Positions 7,371 to 15,982 of a DNA stretch of 64,000 nt are shown piece after piece. How positions within the stretch are numbered: the stretch's first letter is position 1; every line of letters begins with the position of its first letter. Under the pieces are notes generated by a model, which worked only from the letters and a program-made list of their open reading frames with translations, made no database searches and was not told the DNA's origin. Source of the stretch: Acidimicrobiaceae bacterium (GTDB taxonomy: Bacteria; Actinomycetota; Acidimicrobiia; Acidimicrobiales; RAAP-2); the NCBI GenBank assembly GCA_027451285.1, contig DAIDJP010000041.1:36870-100869 (forward strand), written 5' to 3'. A program made the translations under genes and the position numbers.

Positions 7371-8975
7371 TCAACTTTCGAGACGACGCCGCTCGGCGCG
7401 CCGCTCGGCCTCTAGGCGCTCGAGGTCGGTGTCGGCGTGGTCCACGAAGCCCATGGCCCCGGCCAGGGCGCGGTGCCCGGCCACCTGGGCGATCAACTCG
7501 TGCATGCGGTGCGCGACGCGCCGGTAGTTGGGGTGCCCTTGGGGGCTCGAGCGCAGCTCGATGAGGTGCATGGCCTCACGGGCGTTCATCTGGATCACGT
7601 AGCGGATGCGAAAGGCCAGGGCCACGGCGTACTGGGCGCCCTGGGGGAACTCCGCGACGAGGTCGTGGTAGAGGTCGGCCGAGCGCGACAGGGACTCCTC
7701 GTAGGGTGCCCTCAGCCCGGCCTCAGCGACGATCTCGGGCACGTCGTAGCCCAGATCCACGGTCAGCGGCTGCCAGTCCACCGTCAGGAGCCGGTGGCGC
7801 TGCAGGTCCCGGAACGCCCCGTAGTCGGTCACGAGCTCAAAGCGGTAGTCGGTGCGCTCGAAGGCGCGTCCGGGCCGGTGACGGCGATTCGTTCGCTCGC
7901 CGACGTAGGCGTTGAGCAGGTCCTGGCGCGCTCGGCCGTCGAGCCCGGCGACCACCAGACGCGCCTGTTCGTCCGACAGCGTCGAGGCCTCGAAGACGAT
8001 CGCCTCGAGGACGCGCGTCTCGCCCTCGGGGTCATAGCCCACGAGTCGCACGACGTCGCCCTCGTCGCGCGGCTGCGGGGTGGGCCACGACTCGAGGAGT
8101 TCGGCGGTCGCGCGTTTCGCGTCGGCCAGATACGCCGTCCACGCTCCCCCGCGCTCGGCGACGTTGAGGCGCTTGAGAAATGACGGGATCACCTTGGCCA
8201 GTTCCTCGTACATCAGCTCCGCGTAGTCGCGAACCTCCTCGAGGGGGTGGGCGCGCATTCGCAACAGCAACGCTTCGTAGGCCTGGCCCGACGCGTAGAT
8301 CCCCAGGTTCGACAGGGCGCTGGCCGGAAGCAGCCCGCGCACCGCGTCCAGGGCCTTGGCTCGGATGGCCTGACGATAGACGAAGTCGGTGTCCTCGGGG
8401 GTCTTGGGAAATCGTCGGGTCAGCCATTCGGTGAGCGTGCGCAGAAGTTGGCCGTAGGTGTCGAACATGCGGTCCATCTCGCCGACGTAGCGCGCGCCGT
8501 AGCGCGACTCCAGGAGCTGGGCGTCGCGATAGAAGCGGTAATGACCGTTGGAGAGTCGCTTGTCGTAGCCCAGATAGCGGGTCGACTGCTCGAGGTAGCT
8601 CGCCAGGCGTCCGCGCTCGAGCACCTTGGTCAAGACGTTGCTCGCCTGCTCACACGCCAGGTGCACCCCGCCGAGCTGGGCGACCGAGTCGTCACCGTAC
8701 TCGTAGAAGATGCGCTGGTAGAGCTCGTCAGCGCGGTCCAACCCCGTGGTCGCGTCGATCGACGCATCTCCGCTGAGATCGAGGTCGCCGGCGAATTCGT
8801 CGAGGAAGAGTCGCCGCAGGCTCTTCGAGGAGCGCGAGTAGCGAGCGAAGAGCGCTCCCTTGACGACCTCGGGCAGGTTCACCAGCGCGAACACCGGTCC
8901 GTCGAGGTTCGTGAAGTACCGCCGCAGGACCGACTGCTCGGCGTCGGTGAACTCTTCGGCGACGTAGGGGTGCAT
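7371..8975 (-). CDS. double-domain ThyX-like (FAD-dependent thymidylate synthase family) protein
   Basis: 534 aa, about twice a normal ThyX (about 220-250 aa), with two ThyX-like halves. The first half carries ERGRLASYLEQSTRYLGY, matching the RHRxxSxNxxSxRY signature in its serine/arginine part but with RGR instead of RHR. The second half carries LQRHRLLTVDWQPLTVDLGY, keeping RHR but losing the serines and final arginine. Thus each signature is partial. It may still bind FAD/dUMP across a pseudo-dimer, or may have another role. A -10-like TAGTCT lies at 8985-8990, 9 nt before the ATG. It follows the helicase gene. Confidence 0.8.
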   Translation of the reverse strand: MHPYVAEEFTDAEQSVLRRYFTNLDGPVFALVNLPEVVKGALFARYSRSSKSLRRLFLDEFAGDLDLSGDASIDATTGLDRADELYQRIFYEYGDDSVAQLGGVHLACEQASNVLTKVLERGRLASYLEQSTRYLGYDKRLSNGHYRFYRDAQLLESRYGARYVGEMDRMFDTYGQLLRTLTEWLTRRFPKTPEDTDFVYRQAIRAKALDAVRGLLPASALSNLGIYASGQAYEALLLRMRAHPLEEVRDYAELMYEELAKVIPSFLKRLNVAERGGAWTAYLADAKRATAELLESWPTPQPRDEGDVVRLVGYDPEGETRVLEAIVFEASTLSDEQARLVVAGLDGRARQDLLNAYVGERTNRRHRPGRAFERTDYRFELVTDYGAFRDLQRHRLLTVDWQPLTVDLGYDVPEIVAEAGLRAPYEESLSRSADLYHDLVAEFPQGAQYAVALAFRIRYVIQMNAREAMHLIELRSSPQGHPNYRRVAHRMHELIAQVAGHRALAGAMGFVDHADTDLERLEAERRAERRRLES

Positions 8976-8999
8976 GGGTAATCGAGACTAGAGCGCCCG

Positions 9000-11123
9000 T
9001 CAGCCGAGCTGGTGGACGCTGAAACTGCCCGCGACGACGCTGCGCATGATCGCGTCACGGGCCTCGCGGGCCACCTCGACGACGCCGTAGCGCGGAGAAA
9101 GTCGCGTCACCTGCTCGCAGAGATCGGCTACCTGCTTGGCGTTTCGCACGAAATCCCCTGGTGAGGTCTGGCCCAATTCGAGGTCGGCCAGATCCAGCAC
9201 CGTGCCCAGTGACGCCCCGCGGGCCCAGGCGGCGATGACCGTCGCGAAACGGCCGTCAGGCTCGCGGGTGTGGGGCACCGAGAACTCGTCCTCGAGGTTG
9301 GAGAGCGTCGCGGCCTCCACGGTGATCTCCCCCAGGCGCTCGGCGATCACGTCGCGACGCTGGGGACCCAGACGGTCGTTGATCGCCCGGCGGCGCTTCA
9401 CGGGCACCTGGCGGCCCGCGTGAATGGGTTTGGCGGAGCGCTTGGACTCAAAGACGAAGGCCGAGAGGACGCCGGCCAATTCGGCCGGCTCGAGCTCTTC
9501 GAGCACGCCCGCGCTGATGGATTCGACGATCAGCAGGTCGCTCTCGTGATAGAGCGAGCGCAACAGCTGTCCGCGCTCGCTTAAGTGCCAGCCGTCGGCG
9601 TACCCGAGGCGTTCGAGCACCCGGTGGCGCGCGAGGAGCTGCTCGACGAGGGAGCGTCCGGCCCGCGGGCGGTGGTCGCTCTCGAACTGGGCGAAGGAGC
9701 TTTGGACGACGCTCAGCGCGGTGTCGTAGTCGAAGTGGTTCACCAGGTTGGCGGTGAGGTTGTAGGTCGGGCGGAACGACGAGTGCAGGTCCGAGGGCGC
9801 GGCCAACGCCACGCGGGCCACGTCGTGGAGGGCCACCTCGGGGGCGAAGCAGACCACCGCGTGGCCCTCGTCGTCGAGGCCGCGCCGTCCGGCACGCCCG
9901 GTCATCTGCGCGTACTCGCCGCTCGTGAGGAACTTCTTGCCCGCGTCGGAGTACTTGGTGAAGCGCTCGAGCGCGACCGAGCGCGCCGGCATGTTCACGC
10001 CGAGGGCCAGGGTCTCGGTTGCGAAGACCACCGCGAGCAGGTTGTGCTCGAAGCACTGCTCCACGATCTCGCGAAAGGCCGGCACCATGCCGGCGTGGTG
10101 GGCCGCCAGACCTCGGACCAGGCTGTCGAGGAAGTCCGGGAAGTCCAGAGCGGCGAGGTCCTCGTCGGAGAAGTCCGCGAGACGCTCCTCGGCGATGCGC
10201 GTGATGATGCGCTTCTCCTCGCTCGAGGTGAAGTTGAGCCCGTCGCGCCGGCACTGGTGCACGGCGTCGTCGCAGGCCGCGCGCGAGAAGATGAAGACGA
10301 TCGCCGGCAACAGGTCCTCGTGCTCGAGGGCGCGCAGCAGCTCCGAGCGCCGAGGGGCCCGAAACGGCGCGGGCGGCGAGGAGGAGCGAGAGTTCTTCCA
10401 CTGCGGCCCGCGGCGGAACTTGCGCGTCGCCTTCATCAGGTTGTCGATGCGCCGGGCCTCGTCCGAGGGCCGGTCGCCGTCGAGCAGGTCGACGATCTCG
10501 GTGTCGGTCTGACCTCGACGCACCACGGCCACGTGATTGTGCAGGGTGATGGGGCGTTCGCGCTCGATTACCACGGCCGTCTCACCGCGCACGGACTCGA
10601 ACCACTCCCCCAGGAAGTCCGCGTTGCCCACCGTTGCCGACAAGGCGACGAACTGCACGCTCTCACCCGTGAGGATCAGCACCTCCTCCCAGACGCCGCC
10701 GCGAAACGGGTCCTGAAGGTAGTGGACCTCGTCGAGGACGACGAGACCGAGTTGGGTGAGATGAGCGGCCTCGGCGAGGAGCATGTTGCGCAAGACCTCG
10801 GTGGTCATCACGACGATCTCGGCGTCGCGGTTGATCGAGGTGTCGCCCGTCAGCAGTCCGACCCTGGCGCCGCCGTAGAGGCGCGAGAGCTCCCCGTACT
10901 TCTGATTCGAGAGGGCTTTCAGGGGCGTCGTGTAGAACGCGCGACGCCCCTGGGCGATGGTCCGGCCAATCGCGTAATTGGCCACGAGTGTCTTGCCCGA
11001 TCCCGTCGGGGCGCTCACGAGGACGTTGACGCCTCGATCGACGGCGTCGAGTGCCTCGATCTGGAAGTCGTCGAGCCCGAACCCCAGGGTGTGGGTGAAC
11101 TCGTGGCGGTAGGTCGTGGTCAC
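9000..11123 (-). CDS. helY: Ski2/HelY-type DEAD/DEAH-box RNA helicase
   Basis: 707 aa. Helicase motifs are visible: SAPTGSGKT (Walker A), TTPLKALSNQ (Ia), DEVHYL (DEVH box, motif II), ALSATVGN (motif III), GVNMPARSV (motif V) and QMTGRAGRRG (motif VI). The C-terminal 250 aa are helical, as in Ski2/Mtr4/HelY proteins, but the protein is shorter than mycobacterial HelY. It likely unwinds structured RNA using ATP in the cytosol. The GTG start overlaps the tatC stop by 4 nt, so translation is probably coupled. The tat-helY order is also known in mycobacteria. Confidence 0.88.
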   Translation of the reverse strand: MTTTYRHEFTHTLGFGLDDFQIEALDAVDRGVNVLVSAPTGSGKTLVANYAIGRTIAQGRRAFYTTPLKALSNQKYGELSRLYGGARVGLLTGDTSINRDAEIVVMTTEVLRNMLLAEAAHLTQLGLVVLDEVHYLQDPFRGGVWEEVLILTGESVQFVALSATVGNADFLGEWFESVRGETAVVIERERPITLHNHVAVVRRGQTDTEIVDLLDGDRPSDEARRIDNLMKATRKFRRGPQWKNSRSSSPPAPFRAPRRSELLRALEHEDLLPAIVFIFSRAACDDAVHQCRRDGLNFTSSEEKRIITRIAEERLADFSDEDLAALDFPDFLDSLVRGLAAHHAGMVPAFREIVEQCFEHNLLAVVFATETLALGVNMPARSVALERFTKYSDAGKKFLTSGEYAQMTGRAGRRGLDDEGHAVVCFAPEVALHDVARVALAAPSDLHSSFRPTYNLTANLVNHFDYDTALSVVQSSFAQFESDHRPRAGRSLVEQLLARHRVLERLGYADGWHLSERGQLLRSLYHESDLLIVESISAGVLEELEPAELAGVLSAFVFESKRSAKPIHAGRQVPVKRRRAINDRLGPQRRDVIAERLGEITVEAATLSNLEDEFSVPHTREPDGRFATVIAAWARGASLGTVLDLADLELGQTSPGDFVRNAKQVADLCEQVTRLSPRYGVVEVAREARDAIMRSVVAGSFSVHQLG

Positions 11124-11848
11124 TTCTTGAACAACTTGCCGACGCCGATCGCGAGGAAATAGAAGATGGTGAGCGGAGTGGCGAGCGCGAGCATCGACAG
11201 GGGATCGCCGCTCGGCGTGAAGACCGCCGAGGCGACCGTGATCGCGATCAACGCGTAGCGCCAGGAGTGCAGGAGTTGGCGCGGCGAGACGATGCCCGCC
11301 AGCTCGAGGGCGACGAGCACCACGGGGAACTCGAAGGTGACGCCGAAGATGAACATCATCATCAGGAACAGGCCGAGGTACTGATTCGGGTTGTAGTCCG
11401 CGACGAGGCTGTGGCCGCCGATCGACTGCAAGAAGGCGATGGCGTGGCCGAAGCTGAAGTAGGCCACCGCGACGCCACCGGAAAAGAAGAGGATGGACGC
11501 GCCCACGAAGGGCACCGCGTAGCGCCGCTCCTTGGCCTTCAATCCCGGCGTGATGAAGCGCCAGACGTGCCAGAAGACGAAGGGCGAGGCGAAGAGCAAT
11601 CCACCGAAGAAGGCGATCTTGACGCGAAGGGTCAGTCCGTCGAGCGGGTTGGTGACCAGGAACGTGCAGTGGCGCGGCAGCGCCCGGCAGTACGGATCCT
11701 GGAGGAAGCGCAGGATCTCGGGATAGACCATGAAGGACACCACGCCGGCGACCAGCACGGCGACGGCGCTCTGGAGGAATCGACGCCTCGCCTCGGCCAG
11801 GTGCTCGGCCAGCGTCATGCCGGTGGCGGCCTTGCGGAAGTTGGACAC
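11120..11848 (-). CDS. tatC: Sec-independent translocase subunit TatC
   Basis: 242 aa with six predicted transmembrane helices. The N-terminus has the TatC element MTLAEHLAEARRRFLQ (HLxELRxR type) and the YPEIL..DP region. FRRAMTLLEHL-like and FGVTFEFPVV elements (the conserved FxxxFExPVV) are also seen. It forms the twin-arginine substrate receptor in the inner membrane with TatB. The GTG start follows the TatB-like gene by 6 nt; the stop overlaps the helicase start (GTGA). No canonical tatA is in the window. Confidence 0.93.
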   Translation of the reverse strand: MSNFRKAATGMTLAEHLAEARRRFLQSAVAVLVAGVVSFMVYPEILRFLQDPYCRALPRHCTFLVTNPLDGLTLRVKIAFFGGLLFASPFVFWHVWRFITPGLKAKERRYAVPFVGASILFFSGGVAVAYFSFGHAIAFLQSIGGHSLVADYNPNQYLGLFLMMMFIFGVTFEFPVVLVALELAGIVSPRQLLHSWRYALIAITVASAVFTPSGDPLSMLALATPLTIFYFLAIGVGKLFKK

Positions 11849-11854
11849 GAGCGC

Positions 11855-12250
11855 CTAGTTGAGAGACGGATCGGGCGACGGCGGCAGGTCGCGCGGAGGC
11901 GGGGGCACGTGGTGCGTGGAATTGAACAGCGGTCCCTTCCAGGACTCGTCGGGCGCCACCTCGTCCTCAGTGGGCGGGGGCGCGTCGGACGCGCTGCTGC
12001 GCAGATCGGCGCGGTCGGCCAGCTCGTTGAGGAGGTTGACCGGGCTGCGCGCCAGGCGCGCGAGGTCTCCCGCACTGGGTAGGTCCGGGATCACCTCGCG
12101 GACCTCGGATTCGACGCGCTCTTGGATCCGCTTGAGCGCCCGCCAGCTGGCCCCGAGCTTGTGGGCCACCTCGGGCAGCTTGTCCGGGCCCAGGAGGATC
12201 ATCACGACGGCGACGATCACCAGGATCTTGATCGGACTCAGAGAGAACAC
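11855..12250 (-). CDS. tatB: TatA/TatB-family protein, TatB-like
   Basis: 131 aa. A single N-terminal transmembrane segment (IKILVIVAVVMILL) is followed by GPDKLPEVAHKLGASWRALKRI, the amphipathic helix that defines the family. The GP-x-LP hinge is TatB-like, whereas TatA usually has FG. The tail after residue 60 is charged and Pro-rich. It acts with TatC in Tat substrate recognition. The GTG start sits 6 nt behind a TACAAT box, so it may have its own leaderless promoter besides read-through from lepB. TatA versus TatB cannot be settled from one paralog. Confidence 0.85.
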   Translation of the reverse strand: MFSLSPIKILVIVAVVMILLGPDKLPEVAHKLGASWRALKRIQERVESEVREVIPDLPSAGDLARLARSPVNLLNELADRADLRSSASDAPPPTEDEVAPDESWKGPLFNSTHHVPPPPRDLPPSPDPSLN

Positions 12251-12256
12251 GGGTCC

Positions 12257-12262
12257 ATTGTA
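12257..12262 (-). promoter_or_regulatory. -10 box TACAAT for the tat genes
   Basis: Minus-strand TACAAT, 6 nt before the GTG at 12250, with no ribosome-binding site. It lies in the lepB-tatB gap and would transcribe tatB-tatC-helY-thyX-like. Confidence 0.55.
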
Positions 12263-12284
12263 GGGGTGAGGTACCCCGAGGTCC

Positions 12285-12890
12285 CTAAATGAATCCGAAG
12301 CGGTTGAGCGGCCAGATACGCAGGAAAACCTTGCCGATGAGGTCTTTGCGCGGCACCGTCCCCCACATCCGGCTGTCGCAGGAATCCGGGTGGTTGTCGC
12401 CCATCATGAAGTACGAGTTGGCCGGCACGGTCACGTTGCCGATCGCCTGGCCGAGGGGCTCGTAGTGGGTCCAGGTCTCGTCGAGCGGTGAGCCGTTCAC
12501 GTAGATGGTGTTGCCCTTGGAGGTCAGGTGGTCTCCGGGCAGACCGATGACCCGCTTGACGAGGTCGGTGACCGGATCACCGCAGTGCTCGGCCGGTGGC
12601 GCTTTGAAGACAATGATGTCGCCCCGGTGGATCGTCCCGAACTCGACGCTCAGCTTCGAGACGATGATGCGGTCGCCGATCTGCAGCGTCGGCTCCATCG
12701 AGCCCGAGGGAATGAAGAACGTCTGGATGACGAAGGTGCGCATGAGAAACGACACGCCCAGCGCGACCAGGACAATGATGACCCATTCGACGAGAAGGTG
12801 TTTCTTGCGCCGCGCCCGCGGCGCGGGGGCTGCTACCTCGTCGGGCTCCTCCGGGGACGCGTCGGTGGAGGGCTCAACGGTATCGGACAC
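12285..12890 (-). CDS. lepB: type I signal peptidase
   Basis: 201 aa. A short cytoplasmic N-terminus (acidic then RARRKK) precedes one transmembrane helix (LLVEWVIIVLVALGVSFLMR). Box B is PSGSMEPTL with the catalytic Ser; box D is DLVKRVIGLPGD with the catalytic Lys; box E is MGDNHPDSCDSR. All catalytic elements are present. It cleaves Sec and Tat signal peptides on the outer face of the membrane. The GTG start is 6 nt from a TAGCCT box that overlaps the pafA stop, so lepB can be transcribed on its own within the proteasome locus. Confidence 0.95.
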   Translation of the reverse strand: MSDTVEPSTDASPEEPDEVAAPAPRARRKKHLLVEWVIIVLVALGVSFLMRTFVIQTFFIPSGSMEPTLQIGDRIIVSKLSVEFGTIHRGDIIVFKAPPAEHCGDPVTDLVKRVIGLPGDHLTSKGNTIYVNGSPLDETWTHYEPLGQAIGNVTVPANSYFMMGDNHPDSCDSRMWGTVPRKDLIGKVFLRIWPLNRFGFI

Positions 12891-12896
12891 GCATCA

Positions 12897-12902
12897 AGGC
12901 TA
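12897..12902 (-). promoter_or_regulatory. -10 box TAGCCT for lepB, overlapping the pafA stop
   Basis: Minus-strand TAGCCT 6 nt before the lepB GTG. Its first three bases are the TAG stop codon of pafA. Confidence 0.5.
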
Positions 12903-14288
12903 GTCGCGCCGCTCGTGGCGATCCCGTCGCTCCAGAGAGTCCAGTAGGCGCTGGAATCGCTCATCGTGATTCTTGAAGGGATCCTTCAAGAGCACGGTGC
13001 GCTGCATCTCGTCATTGAGCTTCAAGTGCACCCAGTCCACGGTGTAGTCCCGGCGCCACTCCTTGGCGGCCCGGATGAAGGATCCGCGCAGATGGGCGCG
13101 CGTGGTCGTGGGTGCGGTGACTGCGGCCTCGGCGACCTGTTCGTCCGTGACCATGCGTCGGAAGTGTCCCCGGGCCTGACGTCGGTAGTAGAGGCCGCGC
13201 GAGAGGTTGGTGTCGTGGTAGAGCAAGTCGATCAGGGCGATGCGCGCGTCCGAGAGCTCGACGCCCAGGCGCTCGCGCTCGCGCTCGATGATCTGCAGCT
13301 TCGCGATCCAGTCCACCCGATCGGCGAGTCCCATCGGGTCCGACCGGTACTGCTCGATCACCTCGCGCCACATGCGAACGGCCTCGACCTGGTCGGGTGG
13401 CAGGCTCCGACGCTGGGCGAAGAGCTCGGCGCGCTCGCAGAGATCCTCTTGGATCTCCAGGGCGGTCATGTCGCGCCCGCTCACCAGCTTGATCGGCTCC
13501 TTGCTCCAGAGGTCGTAGGAGATGTCGCGCAGGGCGTTGATCGGTGAGGCGATGTTGAAGTCGCGCAGGACCGTCGTTCGATCCTCGATCATGGCGAGCA
13601 CCACGGACGCGGTGCCCACCTTGAGGAACGTAGCGAACTCGTTCATGTTCGAGTCGCCGACGATGACGTGCAGGCGCCGGTACTTCTCGGGATCGGCGTG
13701 GGGCTCGTCGCGAGTGTTGATGATGGGCCGGCTGCGCGTGGTGGCCGACGAGATCGACTCCCAGATGTGCTCCGCGCGCTGGCTCATGGAGTAGGTAGTG
13801 CCCCGAGCGTTGGTGACGACCTTGCCCGCCCCGGAAAAGATCTGCCGGCTGATCAGGAAGGGAATGAAGACCTGCTCGAGTCGCGTGAGGTCCTCGATGC
13901 GATCGATGCAGTAGTTCTCGTGGCATCCGTAGGAGTTGCCGGAGGAGTCCGTGTTGTTCTTGAACAAGAAGATGTCGCCGCGGATCCCTTCCTCGACGAG
14001 CTGCTCTTGGGCGTAGTCAACCAACTCGCGCAGGATCGTCTCGCCGGCCTTGTCCTGAGCGATGAGGTCGCTGAGCGAGTCGCACTCGGCCGTGGCGTAC
14101 TCGGGGTGGCTGCCGACGTCGAGGTAAAGGCGGCTGCCGTTCTCGAGAAAGACGTTGCTCGAACGTCCCCAGGCGACGACCTTGCGAAAGAGGAACCGCG
14201 AGACCTCGTCTGGGCTCAGGCGTCGTTGGCCCCGCAGGGAGAACGTAATGCCGTATTCGGTTTCGACTCCGAAGATCCGGCGCAGCAT
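12900..14288 (-). CDS. pafA: Pup-protein ligase PafA
   Basis: 462 aa, the normal PafA length. It begins LRRIFGVETEYGITF, the glutamine-synthetase-like Glu/ATP site shared by PafA and Dop, and continues with NNTDSSGNSYGCHENY and NTRDEPHAD. It lacks the insertion (Dop loop) seen in the Dop homolog at 15983. PafA joins the C-terminal Glu of deamidated Pup to lysines of target proteins using ATP. It lies 6 nt after prcA in the same operon. The WYL regulators PafB/PafC, which follow pafA in mycobacteria, are absent here and replaced by lepB. Confidence 0.96.
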   Translation of the reverse strand: MLRRIFGVETEYGITFSLRGQRRLSPDEVSRFLFRKVVAWGRSSNVFLENGSRLYLDVGSHPEYATAECDSLSDLIAQDKAGETILRELVDYAQEQLVEEGIRGDIFLFKNNTDSSGNSYGCHENYCIDRIEDLTRLEQVFIPFLISRQIFSGAGKVVTNARGTTYSMSQRAEHIWESISSATTRSRPIINTRDEPHADPEKYRRLHVIVGDSNMNEFATFLKVGTASVVLAMIEDRTTVLRDFNIASPINALRDISYDLWSKEPIKLVSGRDMTALEIQEDLCERAELFAQRRSLPPDQVEAVRMWREVIEQYRSDPMGLADRVDWIAKLQIIERERERLGVELSDARIALIDLLYHDTNLSRGLYYRRQARGHFRRMVTDEQVAEAAVTAPTTTRAHLRGSFIRAAKEWRRDYTVDWVHLKLNDEMQRTVLLKDPFKNHDERFQRLLDSLERRDRHERRD

Positions 14289-14294
14289 GGGGAC

Positions 14295-14975
14295 CTACGT
14301 CCCGAGAATCTCGCTGATGGCGCCGACGTTGAGGCGAACAAACGTGCGGCGCGCGCCACGATCCTCGAGAACGCCCACTTCGAGCTCGTTGGCCGGAATC
14401 GCCCGTTCGGGTCCACCGAGAGCGCTGACCGCGTGGCGCAACGTCACGTCCAGGCTCGTGGGTTCGCTGAAGAGCGCCGCGTAGCGCGCCTTGACCGCTT
14501 CGGCGTCGCCACCGAGCACCGCGAAGTGCGCTTCGTCGGAAATGGTGCCCTCGTAGGCAATCTGGTAGAGCTTCGTCTGGTGGAACTTGTTGCCCAGCTG
14601 GGCGACCAGAATCTCGACCTCGAGGGGTTTGGGACCCTCGCTGAACATGTCGCCCAGGTGCTGGGCGTAGTAGTTGGCCAGGGCGCGAGCGTCGACGTCG
14701 TCGCGCGAGTAGGTGAATCCGGTCGAGTCCGCCCAGCGGATGCCGGCTTCACGAAGTCGGTCGAACTCGTTGTACTTGCCGACGCCCGCGAAGGCGATCC
14801 GGTCGTAGACCTCGGAGATCTTGTTGAGCGAGGCCGACGTGTTCTCGGCCACCATCACCACGCCCACGTCGTAGACCGAGGCCAGGATGGAGCGGCCGCG
14901 CGCGATCCCCTTTTGAGCGAAGGTCGCGCGGTCCTTGATCAGCTGCTCGGGGGCAACGTAGAAGAAGTTGCTCAT
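14295..14975 (-). CDS. prcA: proteasome alpha subunit PrcA
   Basis: 226 aa. The N-terminus (SNFFYVAPEQLIKDRATFAQKGIARGRS) matches the actinobacterial alpha-subunit gate and H0 region, and VVMVAENTSASLNKISEVYDRIAFAG matches the alpha-fold strands. There is no N-terminal catalytic Thr, as expected. Seven copies form the outer rings that dock ARC. The ATG overlaps the prcB stop by 4 nt (ATGA), so the two subunits are probably produced by coupled translation. Confidence 0.96.
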   Translation of the reverse strand: MSNFFYVAPEQLIKDRATFAQKGIARGRSILASVYDVGVVMVAENTSASLNKISEVYDRIAFAGVGKYNEFDRLREAGIRWADSTGFTYSRDDVDARALANYYAQHLGDMFSEGPKPLEVEILVAQLGNKFHQTKLYQIAYEGTISDEAHFAVLGGDAEAVKARYAALFSEPTSLDVTLRHAVSALGGPERAIPANELEVGVLEDRGARRTFVRLNVGAISEILGT

Positions 14976-15775
14976 CGCAGGGTGCCCCCCGGAACGCCTC
15001 CGGTGCTCGTACGGCGCTCGCTGATGGCACGAAAGCGCTCGCCGACCTCGTCGTTGGTGATCTCGCGATAGCCCCCGGAGTCGATCACGACCATCATGGG
15101 AAAGAGCCCGCGCACGAAGTCCGGGCCCCCGGTGCTCGGGTCATTGTCCCCCGCCTCATAGAGGGCCAGAGCCCCCAGTTCGAGTGCGGCCTCCATGTCG
15201 AGGTCGGCGCGAAAGCCTAGGCGCAGCGCGCTCTCGGCGAAGGGAGACCCTGAACCGATCGTGGCGAAGTCGTGACGCTCGTAGGCTCCCCCCGCGCCGT
15301 CGTACTCGAAGATCCGTCCCATTTGGTGGCTGGAGTCCCAGCCGGCCAGCAGGGGAATCACGATCAACGGCGACGTGAGGTTGTTGCGCTGGATGATCGG
15401 CGACAGGTAGTTGGCCTTGCCCTCGAGGCTCAGGGTCGAGTTGGTCATCTTCTCGTAGTGCTCGAAGGAGAGTTGGGCCATGCGGATGAACTCCATGCCG
15501 CGCGCGGCCGTGCCCGAGATCGCGATCGCCGTGAACTGGTCCGCGGCCTCGATCTTTCGCACGTCGCGGCTCGCGATGTAACTGCCGGTCGCCTGACGGT
15601 CACCGACCATCACGACGCCGCCCCCGAAGCGCACGGCGATCACCGTGGTCGCGTGGGCCGAGAGCCCCTCGCCGGCGCCCGCGACGTCTGGCGGAAAGGC
15701 CACGCCGGCGGCCTGGGAGAACTGGTAGAAGGAGGGACCGGGATCCTGGGTCGCGCTAAAGAGCGGAAGGCCCAC
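14972..15775 (-). CDS. prcB: proteasome beta subunit PrcB
   Basis: 267 aa with a propeptide of about 42 residues. Autocleavage is expected before TTVIAVRFGGG (in SAHATTV), leaving Thr43 as the N-terminal nucleophile. The catalytic partners are visible in VMVGDRQATG and SRDVRKIE (Asp and Lys), followed by the SGTAARG region. It forms the inner proteolytic rings. The GTG start is only 2 nt after the pup stop. Order pup-prcB-prcA is the standard actinobacterial arrangement. Confidence 0.96.
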   Translation of the reverse strand: MGLPLFSATQDPGPSFYQFSQAAGVAFPPDVAGAGEGLSAHATTVIAVRFGGGVVMVGDRQATGSYIASRDVRKIEAADQFTAIAISGTAARGMEFIRMAQLSFEHYEKMTNSTLSLEGKANYLSPIIQRNNLTSPLIVIPLLAGWDSSHQMGRIFEYDGAGGAYERHDFATIGSGSPFAESALRLGFRADLDMEAALELGALALYEAGDNDPSTGGPDFVRGLFPMMVVIDSGGYREITNDEVGERFRAISERRTSTGGVPGGTLR

Positions 15776-15777
15776 GG

Positions 15778-15972
15778 CTACTGACCGCCCTTTTGGACGT
15801 AGTTGCGCACGAACTCCTCGGCGTTCTCCTCGAGGACTTCGTCAATCTCGTCCAGCAGGTCGTCGAGATCGGCCTTCAGCTGCTCACCCTTGGTCGTGTC
15901 GATGCTCACCTCGGGCGCCTCCGCGGCGGTCCGGGTGGTGCGTTGCTTCTGAATTCTTTCCTGCTCAGTCAT
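15778..15972 (-). CDS. pup: prokaryotic ubiquitin-like protein Pup
   Basis: 64 aa, the classic Pup size. It is disordered and acidic, with the ARC-binding coiled region LKADLDDLLDEIDEVLEENAEEFVRNYVQKGGQ. It ends GGQ, so the terminal Gln must be deamidated to Glu by Dop before PafA can conjugate it. The gene lies between dop and prcB. Confidence 0.98.
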   Translation of the reverse strand: MTEQERIQKQRTTRTAAEAPEVSIDTTKGEQLKADLDDLLDEIDEVLEENAEEFVRNYVQKGGQ

Positions 15973-15982
15973 ACAATCCGTT

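Noticed and set aside
9585-11162. Plus-strand ORF of 525 aa
   Set aside because: Antisense to the HelY helicase and tatC; high-GC frame artefact.
13668-15071. Plus-strand ORF of 467 aa
   Set aside because: Antisense to pafA and prcA; no motif.
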